Shown one piece after another: positions 18,704-28,085 of a stretch of 64,000 bases of DNA. Position numbers and translations under genes: made by a program. The notes under the pieces were generated by a model that had not been told where the DNA came from, made no database searches, and saw only the letters and a program-made list of their open reading frames with translations. Position 1 is the stretch's first letter, and each line of letters opens with the position of its first letter. The DNA comes from Mycobacterium sp. KBS0706 (lineage in GTDB: Bacteria > Pseudomonadota > Alphaproteobacteria > DSM-16000 > Inquilinaceae), in the NCBI RefSeq assembly GCF_005938675.2, contig NZ_VCCH02000016.1:53462-117461 (forward strand), read 5' to 3'.

Positions 18704-19476
18704 CAGCCGCGGCCGATCACGTCCAGCGCCGCCCGGTGCAGGGCCGGGGTGGCGGCGGCCAGGACCTCGCCCGAGGAGTCGAGCCCGAGCGGCTGGCCCT
18801 GCCAGTCGGTGACGACGCCGCCGGCGCCTTCGATCACCGGTACCAGCGACATGTAGTCATAGGGCTGCAGGCCGCGCTCCATCACCAGGTCGATGCAGCC
18901 CAGCGCGACCAGGGCGTAGCCGTAGCAGTCCAGGCCGTAGCGGCGATGCTTCACCGCCCCGGCCAGCCGCTCGAAGGTCTTCAGGGAGTCGCCCGAGAAC
19001 ACCTCCGGCGAGGTGGTGGTGAGGATGGCGTTGCCGAGGCCGCCGCAGTCGCGGGTGCGGCAGGGCTTGCCGTCGGCCAGCGACGGATGGCCGATATGGC
19101 CGACGAAGCGTTCGCCCAGCGCCGGCATCTCGATCACCCCGACCCGCGGCTTCCCCTTCTCGACCAGGGCGATCAGCGAGCCGAACAGGGGCACGCCGGC
19201 GATGAAGGCGCGGGTGCCGTCGATCGGGTCCAGCACCCAGACCAGGTCGCGGTCGATGCCCTCGCGACCATGCTCCTCGCCGAGGATGCCATGGTCGGGG
19301 TAGCGGCCGTTGATCATCTGCCGCATCAGCTGCTCGACCGATCGGTCGGCCATGGTCACCGGCGAGTCGTCGGCCTTGTCCTCGACCGCGAGGCCGGTGC
19401 GGAACCAGCGCATCGCCGCCGGACGGGCGGCATCGGCGAGGCTTTCGGCGAAGGCGACGAAGGGATCGGCGGTCAT
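18703..19476 (-). CDS. hisN: Inositol monophosphatase family / histidinol-phosphatase
   Basis: A 257-residue Mg2+-dependent phosphatase of the IMPase superfamily. Metal ligands are visible in the EEHG segment, the DPIDGTRAFI motif and the late DYMSLVPVIEGAGGVVTDW motif. The last motif and overall length match the HisN branch that dephosphorylates histidinol phosphate in actinobacteria and many proteobacteria. No other his genes are nearby, so the specificity is inferred from family resemblance. ATG 19476 is preferred over an in-frame TTG at 19497. Confidence 0.82.
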   Translation of the reverse strand: MTADPFVAFAESLADAARPAAMRWFRTGLAVEDKADDSPVTMADRSVEQLMRQMINGRYPDHGILGEEHGREGIDRDLVWVLDPIDGTRAFIAGVPLFGSLIALVEKGKPRVGVIEMPALGERFVGHIGHPSLADGKPCRTRDCGGLGNAILTTTSPEVFSGDSLKTFERLAGAVKHRRYGLDCYGYALVALGCIDLVMERGLQPYDYMSLVPVIEGAGGVVTDWQGQPLGLDSSGEVLAAATPALHRAALDVIGRG

Positions 19477-19540
19477 GGCGCGGACTCTGGGCTTCAAGCG
19501 GAGGGCCGCAGCCTCGCCGGAAACGAGCCGGCAGGCAAGC

Positions 19541-20155
19541 CTACGCGCGGAGAGCTTCCGCCAGGGCCGCGATCTCCTCCGCCCCCTTCGTGCTCGGCGC
19601 GGTTTCGACCAAAGTGCGGCCGGACAGCATCGCGGCGGCGAAGCCGGTGCGGTTGCCGATCCGGGCCGGCAGCACCGGGATGCCGAGCCGGCCGATCTCG
19701 ACCTCCAGCGCGTCGGCGACCTTCGAGCGCGGCGGCACCCGGTTCAGCACGATCCGGGCCGGCACCTTCTCCTCCGCCGCCAGGTCCAGGGTCGGCTGCG
19801 TCGCCCACAGGTCCATCGGGCTGGGCTGGATCGGCACCAGGACCAACTGCGCCGCCCGCACCGCGATGCGGGCGTCGGAGGCGGCGTGCGGCGGGCTGTC
19901 GATCAGCACCAGGTCATGCGCCGCCCGGGCGCGGTCGACCTCCGCCGGCACGCGCCAGCCGGTGATCCTGAGATGGGTGAAGCCGGGGTCGGCGCCACGC
20001 GCGTCGACCCAGCGGCTGAGGCTGCCCTGCGGGTCGATGTCGACGGTGGCGACCGTGAGGCCCAGGCGGGCGAAGGCGGCGGCGAGATGCGCGACCAGCG
20101 TGGTCTTGCCCGCCCCGCCCTTCTGCTGTGCCACGGTGATCGTCCGACCGGCCAT
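19541..20155 (-). CDS. ParA-family ATPase
   Basis: A 204-residue MinD/ParA-type ATPase with a deviant Walker A (QQKGGAGKTTL, Lys12 and Lys17), a VATVDIDPQGS switch and a LVLIDSPPH Walker B. It lacks an N-terminal HTH and has no ParB gene beside it, so it is an orphan of the small ParA-like group used to position cellular cargo (PpfA/McdA/MipZ-like). GGAGGG lies about five to seven bases before ATG 20155. It reads away from the tsaC gene at 20286. Confidence 0.9.
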   Translation of the reverse strand: MAGRTITVAQQKGGAGKTTLVAHLAAAFARLGLTVATVDIDPQGSLSRWVDARGADPGFTHLRITGWRVPAEVDRARAAHDLVLIDSPPHAASDARIAVRAAQLVLVPIQPSPMDLWATQPTLDLAAEEKVPARIVLNRVPPRSKVADALEVEIGRLGIPVLPARIGNRTGFAAAMLSGRTLVETAPSTKGAEEIAALAEALRA

Positions 20156-20285
20156 TCGCACCCTCCGTTTTGCCGAAGTGTCGCGCGGCTTTTGCTGCAG
20201 CGCAACATGAGATGTCCGCCCCAGGGATGGCGGCCTTCCCCCGAGCGCATGGCGCCGCGGCGGCGGATCGGGCTATAGAGCGGGC

Positions 20286-21260
20286 ATGGAGAGCACCGAT
20301 CAGATCAAGACCGAGATCGTCGACGACGGCCCGGCCGGCATTGCCCGCGCCGCGGCGCTGCTGCGCGAGGGCCGCCTGGTCGCCTTCCCGACCGAGACGG
20401 TGTACGGCCTGGGCGGCGACGCCACGAACGACCGCGCCGTGGCCGCGATCTTCGAGGCCAAGCGGCGGCCGAGCTTCAACCCGCTGATCTGCCACCTGGC
20501 CGATGCCGAGCAGGCCGAGGATCTGGTGCTGTTCGACGACCGCGCCCGGCGGGTGGCCGAGACGCTGTGGCCCGGGCCGCTGACCCTGGTGCTGAAGCGG
20601 CGCGAGGGCGGGCCGGTCTCGCTGCTGGCCTCGGCCGGGCTGGACAGCCTGGCGATCCGGGTGCCGGCGCATCCGGCGGCGCGGCGCCTGCTGGCCGCGG
20701 TCGGCCGGCCGGTGGCGGCGCCCAGCGCCAATGTTTCCGGCGCCGTCAGCCCGACCACTCCACACCATGTTTTGGACGGGCTGTCCGGCCGGGTGTCGCT
20801 GGTGGTGGCCGGCGGGCGCTGCGCCGTCGGGCTGGAATCGACCGTGCTGGACCTGACCGGCGACCAGCCGGTGCTGCTGCGCCCCGGCGGGGTGACGCTC
20901 GAGGAGCTGACCGCCCTGCTGGGCCCCATCGCCCTGCCGGAGAAGGATCCGGAGCGGCCGGCCTCGCCCGGCCAGCTGGCCAGTCATTACGCGCCGCGGG
21001 CGCAGGTGCGGCTGAACGCCGGCGCGATCGGGCCGGACGAGGTGCTGCTGACCTTCGGCCCCGACCTGCGCAGCGGGCCGAAGGTGATGAACCTCAGCGA
21101 CAAGGGCAACCTGGCCGAGGCGGCGGCGAACCTGTTCGCCATGCTGCGGGCGCTGGACAAGACCGGCGCCGGCACCATCGCCGTGGCGCCGATCCCCGAA
21201 TCCGGCCTGGGTGCCGCGATCAACGACCGGCTGCGCCGTGCCGCGGCCCCGCGATCCTAG
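20286..21260 (+). CDS. tsaC: L-threonylcarbamoyladenylate synthase (Sua5-type)
   Basis: A 324-residue enzyme making threonylcarbamoyl-AMP from threonine, bicarbonate and ATP for the t6A37 modification of ANN-decoding tRNAs. The N-terminal YrdC domain (1-205) has FPTETVYGLGGDA, the KRRPSFNPL substrate loop and APSANVSGAVSPT. The C-terminal 100 residues form the extra Sua5 domain, beginning after the SPGQLASHYAPRA linker. It is divergent from parA and followed 10 bases later by the oxidase gene, suggesting a two-gene transcript. Confidence 0.95.
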   Translation: MESTDQIKTEIVDDGPAGIARAAALLREGRLVAFPTETVYGLGGDATNDRAVAAIFEAKRRPSFNPLICHLADAEQAEDLVLFDDRARRVAETLWPGPLTLVLKRREGGPVSLLASAGLDSLAIRVPAHPAARRLLAAVGRPVAAPSANVSGAVSPTTPHHVLDGLSGRVSLVVAGGRCAVGLESTVLDLTGDQPVLLRPGGVTLEELTALLGPIALPEKDPERPASPGQLASHYAPRAQVRLNAGAIGPDEVLLTFGPDLRSGPKVMNLSDKGNLAEAAANLFAMLRALDKTGAGTIAVAPIPESGLGAAINDRLRRAAAPRS

Positions 21261-21270
21261 GGAGCGACCC

Positions 21271-22683
21271 ATGACCGACGCCGCGCTGCTGGACGCCCTG
21301 ATCGCCATCGCCGGCCCGCAGGGCGTGCTGCACGAGGCGGCGGATCTCGCGCCCTATCTGAAGGAATGGCGCGGCAAGTACCAGGGCACGGCCGGGATCG
21401 TGGTGCGCCCGGCATCGACCGCCGAGGTGGCGGCGGTGGTCGCGCTGTGCGCCGGGCGCGGCATCGCCGTGGTGCCGCAGGGCGGCAACACCGGCCTGTG
21501 CGGCGGCGCCGTGGCCGAGGCCGGACAGATCCTGCTGGCCACCGACCGGCTGACCCGGATCCGCGAGGTCGATGCCGAGGGCGACCACATCACGGTCGAG
21601 GCCGGGGTGATCCTGGCCCAGGTGCAGGCGGCGGCGGAGGCGGCCGATCGGCTGTTCCCGCTGAGCCTGGGCGCGGAGGGCAGCTGCCGCATCGGCGGGA
21701 ACCTGTCGACCAATGCCGGCGGCACCGCGGTGCTGCGCTACGGCAACATGCGCGACCTGGTGCTGGGCCTCGAGGTGGTGCTGCCCGACGGCCGGGTCTG
21801 GGACGGCCTTCGCGCCCTGCGCAAGGACAACACCGGCTACGACCTGAAGCAGATCTTCATCGGCGCCGAGGGCACGCTGGGCGTGATCACCGCCGCGGTG
21901 CTGAAGCTGTTCCCGCGGCCGCGCACGGTGGCGGCGGCGCTGGTCGCGGTGCCGGACCCGGCCGCCGCCGTCGCCCTGTTCGGCCGCGCCCGGGCCGAGG
22001 CCGGCGGGTCGGTCACCGGGGTCGAGCTGATGCCGCGCCTGGCGATCGACTTCGCCCTGCGCCACGTCGCCGGCACCGTCGACCCGGTGGCCGAGCCGCA
22101 TCCCTGGTACGTGCTGCTGGAGCTGTCCTCCCCCGCCGCCGACGCGCCGCTGGCGGAGCAGCTGGAGACGATCCTGGCCGGCGGCTTCGAGGCCGGTCTG
22201 GTGGCGGACGCCGCGATCGCGTCGAGCGAGGCGCAACGCAAATCCTTCTGGCGTCTGCGCGAGGCGATCGTCGAAGGCCAGCGCTTCGAGGGCGGAGCGA
22301 TCAAGCACGACATCGCCGTGCCGGTGGCGAAGGTGCCGGAGTTCCTGGAGCGGGCGACGGCGCTGGCGGAAACGATGGTGCCGGGCGTGCGGGTGGTGGG
22401 CTTCGGCCATCTCGGCGACGGCAACATCCATTTCAACCTGAACCAGCCGGTGGGTGCCGACCGCGCCGCCTTCATGGCGCGCTGGGAGGAGATCAGCCAC
22501 CGGGTGCACGACATCGTCGCCGCCCTGGACGGGTCGATCAGCGCCGAGCACGGCGTCGGCCTGATGAAGCGCGACGAGATCGCCGAGCGGAAATCGGCGG
22601 TCGAGATCGACCTGATGCGCCGGATCAAGCGGGCGATCGACCCGGCCGGGATCATGAACCCGGGCAAGGTGGTCAAGGCGTAG
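21271..22683 (+). CDS. FAD-binding oxidoreductase (GlcD/D-2-hydroxyacid dehydrogenase type)
   Basis: A 470-residue flavoprotein of the VAO/GlcD family that oxidises a D-2-hydroxy acid (D-lactate, glycolate or D-2-hydroxyglutarate). The N-terminal PCMH-type FAD domain has VVPQGGNTGLCGGAV and LSTNAGGTAVLRYGNMRD. The C-terminal cap includes VVGFGHLGDGNIHFNL, with metal-binding histidines, and the family-ending SISAEHGVGLMKRDEI. GGAG precedes the ATG. Sequence features favour a D-2-hydroxyglutarate or D-lactate dehydrogenase, but the substrate cannot be fixed from motifs alone. Confidence 0.9.
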   Translation: MTDAALLDALIAIAGPQGVLHEAADLAPYLKEWRGKYQGTAGIVVRPASTAEVAAVVALCAGRGIAVVPQGGNTGLCGGAVAEAGQILLATDRLTRIREVDAEGDHITVEAGVILAQVQAAAEAADRLFPLSLGAEGSCRIGGNLSTNAGGTAVLRYGNMRDLVLGLEVVLPDGRVWDGLRALRKDNTGYDLKQIFIGAEGTLGVITAAVLKLFPRPRTVAAALVAVPDPAAAVALFGRARAEAGGSVTGVELMPRLAIDFALRHVAGTVDPVAEPHPWYVLLELSSPAADAPLAEQLETILAGGFEAGLVADAAIASSEAQRKSFWRLREAIVEGQRFEGGAIKHDIAVPVAKVPEFLERATALAETMVPGVRVVGFGHLGDGNIHFNLNQPVGADRAAFMARWEEISHRVHDIVAALDGSISAEHGVGLMKRDEIAERKSAVEIDLMRRIKRAIDPAGIMNPGKVVKA

Positions 22684-22785
22684 GCGGCACCACCGGCCAT
22701 CCCGATCGGTTTTAGAGTCATCCGCTGTCGATTCCGGCACCTCGCCGGCGACCAGGTGCGTCGACCCCATGAGGAGGACCGCCCG

Positions 22786-23490
22786 ATGGCCAAGAGCGAC
22801 ACCCTGACCCCCGCGGCCGAGCTGGCCCGCGCCACCACCGTCCGGATTCCCAACGAGAGCGCCGAGTACCGCGCCGCCCGCACCGCGCTGCTGGCCGAGG
22901 AGATCGAGCTGCGGCGCCACATCGAGCGCGTCGCCGCCCAGCGCCGGGCCCTGCCGCCCGGCGGCCCGGTGACCGGCGATTACCGCTTCGAGGGGCCGGA
23001 CGGCCCGACCGACCTCGCCGGCCTGTTCGGCGACAAGCAGACGCTGGTGGTCTACAGTTACATGTTCGGGCCGCAGCGCGAGCGCCCCTGCCCGATGTGC
23101 ACCAACCTGCTGGATGCTTGGGATGCCAACGCCGCCGATATCGGCCAGCGCGCCGCGCTTGCCGTCGTCGCGCGCTCGCCCTTCGCCCGCCTTGCCGACT
23201 GGAAACGCGAGCGCGGCTGGCGCGACCTGCGGCTGGTCAGCGACGCCGACGGCGCCTTTTCGCGCGACTATTTCGCCATCGGGCCCGACGGGTCGGACCT
23301 TCCGGCGCTGCACGTGTTCACCCGGCGCGACGGCAGCATCCGGCACTTCTGGGCCGAGGAGATGACCGGCGACACCGCCGATCCCGGCCAGGACCCGCGC
23401 GGCGCCCCCGACCCGTCGCCATTGTGGATGGTGCTGGACTGCACCCCGGAAGGCCGGGGCACGGACTGGTATCCCAAGCTGAGCTACTGA
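22786..23490 (+). CDS. DUF899 family thioredoxin-like protein
   Basis: A 234-residue cytoplasmic protein of the DUF899 family, a thioredoxin-fold group of unknown reaction. The core has DYRFEGPDGPTDLAGLFG, then LVVYSYMFGPQRERPCPMCT with a CPMC motif like a redox-active pair, and a LPALHVFTRRDGSIRHFWAEE strand region. GAGGAGG at 22771-22777 sets the ATG at 22786. It is 100 bases downstream of the oxidase and probably has its own promoter. A role in detoxification is often guessed for the family but not shown here. Confidence 0.88.
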   Translation: MAKSDTLTPAAELARATTVRIPNESAEYRAARTALLAEEIELRRHIERVAAQRRALPPGGPVTGDYRFEGPDGPTDLAGLFGDKQTLVVYSYMFGPQRERPCPMCTNLLDAWDANAADIGQRAALAVVARSPFARLADWKRERGWRDLRLVSDADGAFSRDYFAIGPDGSDLPALHVFTRRDGSIRHFWAEEMTGDTADPGQDPRGAPDPSPLWMVLDCTPEGRGTDWYPKLSY

Positions 23491-23501
23491 GGGAAGCGGC
23501 C

Positions 23502-23526
23502 GGGCGCGGTCATCCCGGCCGCGCCC
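23502..23526. terminator. Hairpin between convergent genes
   Basis: GGGCGCGG (23502-23509) pairs with CCGCGCCC (23519-23526) across a 9-nt loop; an overlapping GGCCGGG/CCCGGCC pairing is also possible. It lies in the 39-bp gap between the DUF899 gene and the convergent lipoprotein gene. There is no U-tract, so termination is plausible but not certain. Confidence 0.4.
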
Positions 23527-23529
23527 GCC

Positions 23530-23865
23530 TCACCAGTGGCCGCGACGCCCCCAGCCGCCGCCATGATAGTGGTGGTGCCCGCCATCATCATCGGCCAGGG
23601 CCGCGCCGAGGGCGATGCCGCCGACCGCCAGCAGGCCGGCCGCCACCGCGGCGTTGGTGTCCTGCTGCTGCCGCTCCGCCTGGGCCTGGTAGGAGAGCGG
23701 GCCCACGGAGTCGCAGGCATAGGGATCGCCATAGGAGCATTGCTGCGAGGCGTAGTTCAGCTGCATCTCGCCCGGAGTCGGCCCGCAGGCCGCCAGAGCG
23801 GCCAAGATGCCGACGATACCAACCCGCGAGAGCCGAGACCCCAACGATCCGGCAACCATACTCAT
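23530..23865 (-). CDS. Small glycine/histidine-tailed lipoprotein
   Basis: A 111-residue putative lipoprotein of unknown function. The N-terminus is basic and hydrophobic and ends in a lipobox-like AALAAC, so the cysteine at about 27 would be the acylated residue. A Gln-rich middle is followed by a hydrophobic alanine/glycine segment (VAAGLLAVGGIALGAALA) of glycine-zipper character and then a DDDGGHHHYHGGGWGRRGHW tail. The His/Gly tail may bind metal, which is inference. An in-frame ATG two residues in is an equally good start. Confidence 0.7.
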   Translation of the reverse strand: MSMVAGSLGSRLSRVGIVGILAALAACGPTPGEMQLNYASQQCSYGDPYACDSVGPLSYQAQAERQQQDTNAAVAAGLLAVGGIALGAALADDDGGHHHYHGGGWGRRGHW

Positions 23866-24056
23866 CTCCAGCCGATCGGACGTCTTCCAGTCGGCACGCC
23901 GTTTTCAAATTGAGGCAATTCCATGGCAACTTCACGGCGAACCCTGGAACTGCCCACAGGGCGGCGGGATGACTTACCGGATCCGGCGCCCCTTCCGTCT
24001 CAATACACGGATGGCATAGACCATTCCGTCGATCGACTTCGCGAAGGGGTGGGAAA

Positions 24057-25274
24057 CTACAGCGCCCGCCGCGGCGCCAGGCGCAGCCGGGCCATGGCCG
24101 GGGCCGGCATCGGCGCGGTCCGCGCCGGGCGGATGCGGAAGGCCGGAGCGGGCTTGGCCGGCGGGTTGCGGCCCTGCCTCCAGGGCTGGCCGTTGAACCA
24201 GGCGGCGCCGCGGGCCCAGGCCCACAGCAGCGCGATGCCGCCGAGATTGACCGCGAGATGCGGCAGCAGGCCCTGGCCCGCCTGGTCGAGGACGATGCCG
24301 CCGATAAAGGACAGGGCCATGCCGAGCAGGAACACCGACAGCGAGTGCCGGCCCATCACGGCCACCGGCTCCGCCCCCCGCGGGGTGATCAGGCCCGGCG
24401 CGGCGCGCAGCAGCGACATCACCACATAGGACAGAGCGAAGAAGTGCAGCAGGCGCAGCGGGCCGACATCGGTCTTCCGCGCCATCGGCTCGAGGATGTC
24501 GCGCATGCCGGCGAACAGGCCGCCGTCCAGCCGCACCAGCGACAGCGCCAGCGCCGCGCAGAAGACGAGATAGACCAGCGCCACGGTGATGCGGCCGCGC
24601 GCCGCCTGCGGCACCTCGAACCAGCCGGCGCCGTAGCCGTAGCCGGCGACGAACAGGGTCTGCCAGGCGAAGGGGTTGAAGAACCAGCCGCGGCCGGTGG
24701 TGGAATCGGCGATCAGGTTCCAGTCGCCCACGATCGCGCCGACATAGAGCACCGCCGAGGTCGCGACCACGAGGGCCGGCGAGATCCGCGCCAGCAGCAC
24801 CATGGCCGGGATCGCCGCCAGCAGCAGCATGTACAGCGGCAGGATGTCGAAGTAATTCGGCACATAATGCAGCGACAGGAGATCGACCAGCGATCCGCCC
24901 GGATCCTGGAAAAAGCGGTCGATGCCGAGGCGGGAGATGTAGTTCGGCTCGCCGAACATCCGGTTCGCCACGACGATGATGGCACAGATGACGATGAACA
25001 TGCCGAGATGGGCGCGGTAGAGCTGCCAGACGCGCAGCGCCACCCGGCCGAGCCCGGCCAGGAATCCGGCCCGGCCGAAGCTGCGGCCGAACGCCATGGC
25101 CGAAGACAGTCCGGCCAGGAAGATGAAAATCTCCGCCGCATCGCTCAGCCCATACATCCGCGGCGTGAACATTCCGACAATGTTCCCGGGCGTATGGTTT
25201 ATAAAGATGATGATTAGCGCGAGACCACGAAAGAAATCGATCCGAATGTCCCGCGCCGGCTTCTGTGCGGTCAT
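24057..25274 (-). CDS. opgC: OpgC-family membrane protein
   Basis: A 405-residue polytopic inner-membrane protein with about ten hydrophobic segments. It belongs to the OpgC/acyltransferase-3-like family, which transfers succinyl groups to periplasmic cyclic or osmoregulated glucans. The family start is visible as RDIRIDFFRGLALIIIFINHTPGN, followed by DAAEIFIFLAGLSSAMAFGR. The last 45 residues are Pro/Ala/Arg-rich and cytoplasmic. No glucan-synthase gene is adjacent, so substrate assignment is from family only. Confidence 0.85.
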   Translation of the reverse strand: MTAQKPARDIRIDFFRGLALIIIFINHTPGNIVGMFTPRMYGLSDAAEIFIFLAGLSSAMAFGRSFGRAGFLAGLGRVALRVWQLYRAHLGMFIVICAIIVVANRMFGEPNYISRLGIDRFFQDPGGSLVDLLSLHYVPNYFDILPLYMLLLAAIPAMVLLARISPALVVATSAVLYVGAIVGDWNLIADSTTGRGWFFNPFAWQTLFVAGYGYGAGWFEVPQAARGRITVALVYLVFCAALALSLVRLDGGLFAGMRDILEPMARKTDVGPLRLLHFFALSYVVMSLLRAAPGLITPRGAEPVAVMGRHSLSVFLLGMALSFIGGIVLDQAGQGLLPHLAVNLGGIALLWAWARGAAWFNGQPWRQGRNPPAKPAPAFRIRPARTAPMPAPAMARLRLAPRRAL

Positions 25275-25406
25275 TTCATCACTCCGGCCACATCAGCCCG
25301 ACGAGGCGATGCATTTGGGGAACGCTTCATACAGGACGAGGTTCCCTCGAAAACCAAGTCGTGAAACACTGCTGCCCGGTGGGCCGCGCGGAGGGGCGGA
25401 TTGAGC

Positions 25407-26324
25407 ATGTTTCGCCTGTGCATTGCGATCCTGCTGCTGGCCGTGGCGCCGGTGCTGGACCGGCCTGCCCGGGCCCAGGGCATGGCGCCGGCCGAGACCG
25501 TGATGTTCAAGAGCCTGTCCGGCGAGGTCATCACCGGACGCCTGTTCCTGCCGCCGGGCGCGGGCCCTTTCCCGGCCGTGGTCGGGCTGCACGGGTCGGG
25601 CGGCTATGCCCCGGCACATGACCGCTGGGCCACCCGGCTGACCGCCAGCGGCTATGCCATGCTCCTGGTCGACAGCTATACCCCGCGCGGCTATCGCGAG
25701 ATCGTCTCGGTCGGCCTGTCGACGATCCCGGTCGAGCTGCGCGTCAAGGATGCGGTCGGAGCCCTAGAATACCTGCAGACCCGCAAGGAAATCAATCCCA
25801 AGCAGATCGCCGTGCTCGGCTGGTCGCAGGGCGGCACCACCGCCGTCGCCGCCACGGCGACGATGCGGCAGGCGCTGATCGCCAAGACGGCGCCGCATTT
25901 CGCCGCGGCCATCGCCCTTTATCCCCGCTGCAACCAGTACATGACCGACGCCCAGCCGGTCGGCGACACGCCGCTCCTGGTGCTGATGGGGGCGGCCGAC
26001 ACCGTGACCCCGGCCGCGGCCTGCGACACGCTGTTCGACGCCTGGCTGTCCAAGGGTGCCGTGGTCAGCTTGATCGTCTATCCGGGCCAGCAGCACAATT
26101 TCGATTTCACCGCCCCGACCACGGCGATGCTGGACCGGGCCCAGCCGATCGCCGACCCGCCGGCGCTGAGCCCGAGCTGGACCCCGGTCGACGATGCCGA
26201 GGTGCGGGCCCTGAGCTTCCTGGACAAGCGGCTGGGGCTTGATCTCGGCGCCGGTTCGGTGAAATCTCCCCTTTACGTAAACGGAAACCCCGCGCCATCG
26301 GGGAACCTGGGAGTCGTCCGATGA
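25407..26324 (+). CDS. Secreted dienelactone-hydrolase-like alpha/beta hydrolase
   Basis: A 305-residue hydrolase with a signal peptide (FRLCIAILLLAVAPVLD, cleaved near ARAQG), so it is likely periplasmic. The fold is dienelactone-hydrolase-like: VVGLHGSGGY oxyanion region, GWSQGGTT nucleophile elbow, a late Asp in GAADTVTPA and the GQQHNFDF histidine. ATG 25407 follows a purine-rich GGGGCGGA; TTG 25401 is an alternative. Its stop overlaps the acyl-CoA dehydrogenase start by four bases, indicating translational coupling, although the biochemical link between them is not obvious. Confidence 0.85.
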   Translation: MFRLCIAILLLAVAPVLDRPARAQGMAPAETVMFKSLSGEVITGRLFLPPGAGPFPAVVGLHGSGGYAPAHDRWATRLTASGYAMLLVDSYTPRGYREIVSVGLSTIPVELRVKDAVGALEYLQTRKEINPKQIAVLGWSQGGTTAVAATATMRQALIAKTAPHFAAAIALYPRCNQYMTDAQPVGDTPLLVLMGAADTVTPAAACDTLFDAWLSKGAVVSLIVYPGQQHNFDFTAPTTAMLDRAQPIADPPALSPSWTPVDDAEVRALSFLDKRLGLDLGAGSVKSPLYVNGNPAPSGNLGVVR

Positions 26325-28081
26325 CCGCCTATGCCGCGCCGATCTCCGACATGCGCTTCGTGCTGCGGCATCTGGTCGGGCTCGACCGCATCGCCGCCCT
26401 ACCCGGCAAAAGCGAGACCACGCCGGAGCTGGTCGAGGCGGTGCTGGAGGAGGCCGGCCGGCTGGCCGCCGAGGTGATCGCGCCCCTGAACGCCACCGGC
26501 GACCGCGAGGGCGCCCGGCTGGAGAACGGCGTGGTGCGCACCGCCCCCGGCTTCCGCGAGGCCTATGCCCGGTACCGCGACGGCGGCTGGAACGCCCTGC
26601 CCTTCGAGGCGGAATGGGGCGGCCAGGACCTGCCCTGGGCGGTGGCGATGGCGGTGTCGGAGATGTGGCAATCGGCCAGCCTGGCCTTCGGCCTGTGCCC
26701 GGTCCTGAACCAGGGCGCGGTCGAGGCGCTGCAGGCCCATGGCTCGGACGAGCAGAAGCGGACCTACCTGCCGAAGCTGGTCTCCGGCGTCTGGACCGGC
26801 ACCATGAACCTGACCGAGCCGCAGGCGGGATCGGACGTCGGCGCGGTTCGGACCAGGGCGGAGCGCCAGGCGGATGGCAGCTACCGCATCACCGGCCAGA
26901 AGATCTTCATCACCTATGGCGACCACGACATGGCCGAGAACATCGTCCATCTCGTGCTGGCCCGCACGCCGGACGCGCCGGCCGGGATCAAGGGCATCAG
27001 CCTGTTCCTCGTGCCGAAGCTGCTGCCGGACGCCGACGGCAACCCTGGCGAGCGCAACGACCTCCGTTGCGTCAGCCTGGAGCACAAGCTGGGCATCCAT
27101 GCCAGCCCGACCTGCGTCATGGCCTATGGCGACGCCGGCGGCGCCACCGGCTTCCTGATCGGCCAGGAGAACCGCGGCATCGAATACATGTTCACGATGA
27201 TGAACAACGCCCGGCTGACCGTCGGCCTGCAGGGCGTTGCGATCGCCGAGCGCGCCACCCAGGCGGCCGAGGCCTATGCCGCGACCCGGGTCCAGGGCAA
27301 GCCGATCGGATCCGATGCCTCGGCGCCGATCGCGGCCCATCCCGATGTCCGCCGCATGCTGCTGTCGATGCGCAGCCTGACCGAGGCGGCGCGGGCGCTG
27401 ACCTACAGCGCCGGCGCGGCGCTGGACCTGGCCCGCGGCCATCCCGACCCGGCCGAGCGGGCGAAGGCGCAGGCCCGGGTCGACCTGCTGACCCCGGTGG
27501 TGAAGGGCTGGAGCACGGATGTCGGCTGCGAGGTCGCCTCGACCGGCATCCAGGTGCATGGCGGCATGGGCTATATCGAGGAGACCGGCGCCGCCCAGTT
27601 CCTGCGCGACGCCCGGATCACGCCGATCTACGAGGGCACCAACGGCATCCAGGCCAACGACCTGGCGTTCCGCAAGGTCGCGCGCGACGGCGGCGCGGCG
27701 GCGCTGGCGCTGTTCGAGGAGATGGCACAGACCATAGTGGATCTGCCCAGCGCCCCGTTCCCGTCAGCTGTGCTGATCCGCGACCGGCTGGGGGGCAGCT
27801 TGGCGGCGCTGATGGCGGCAACCGACTGGGTGGTCGAGACAGCGCCCGGCAATCCGGCCGCCGTCGCGGCCAGCGCGGTGCACTACCTCCGGATGTTCGG
27901 CCTCGTGGCCGGCGGCTGGCTGACGGCCCGGGCCGCCCTCGCCGCCCTGTCCGATGACAGCGGCCCTGAGTTCCGCGCCGCCAAGTTGGCCCAGGCCCGC
28001 TTCTTCGCCGAACAGTTCCTGCCCCAGGCCACGTGCCTGCTGCTGCCGATCACCGACGGCTGGCACAGCGTGGTTGAGTAG
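26321..28081 (+). CDS. Acyl-CoA dehydrogenase (DmdC/long-form)
   Basis: A 586-residue FAD-dependent acyl-CoA dehydrogenase of the long form. The flavin and substrate motifs are visible (GTMNLTEPQAGSDVGAVRT, QKIFITYGDHD, IQVHGGMGYIEETGAAQFLRDARI, and IYEGTNGIQANDL), and the C-terminal extension matches the DmdC (3-methylmercaptopropionyl-CoA dehydrogenase) and related FadE branch. It introduces a 2,3 double bond in an acyl-CoA. It is coupled to the hydrolase gene upstream. Without an adjacent dmd gene, a general acyl-CoA role is as likely as a DMSP role. Confidence 0.9.
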   Translation: MTAYAAPISDMRFVLRHLVGLDRIAALPGKSETTPELVEAVLEEAGRLAAEVIAPLNATGDREGARLENGVVRTAPGFREAYARYRDGGWNALPFEAEWGGQDLPWAVAMAVSEMWQSASLAFGLCPVLNQGAVEALQAHGSDEQKRTYLPKLVSGVWTGTMNLTEPQAGSDVGAVRTRAERQADGSYRITGQKIFITYGDHDMAENIVHLVLARTPDAPAGIKGISLFLVPKLLPDADGNPGERNDLRCVSLEHKLGIHASPTCVMAYGDAGGATGFLIGQENRGIEYMFTMMNNARLTVGLQGVAIAERATQAAEAYAATRVQGKPIGSDASAPIAAHPDVRRMLLSMRSLTEAARALTYSAGAALDLARGHPDPAERAKAQARVDLLTPVVKGWSTDVGCEVASTGIQVHGGMGYIEETGAAQFLRDARITPIYEGTNGIQANDLAFRKVARDGGAAALALFEEMAQTIVDLPSAPFPSAVLIRDRLGGSLAALMAATDWVVETAPGNPAAVAASAVHYLRMFGLVAGGWLTARAALAALSDDSGPEFRAAKLAQARFFAEQFLPQATCLLLPITDGWHSVVE

Positions 28082-28085
28082 CCCC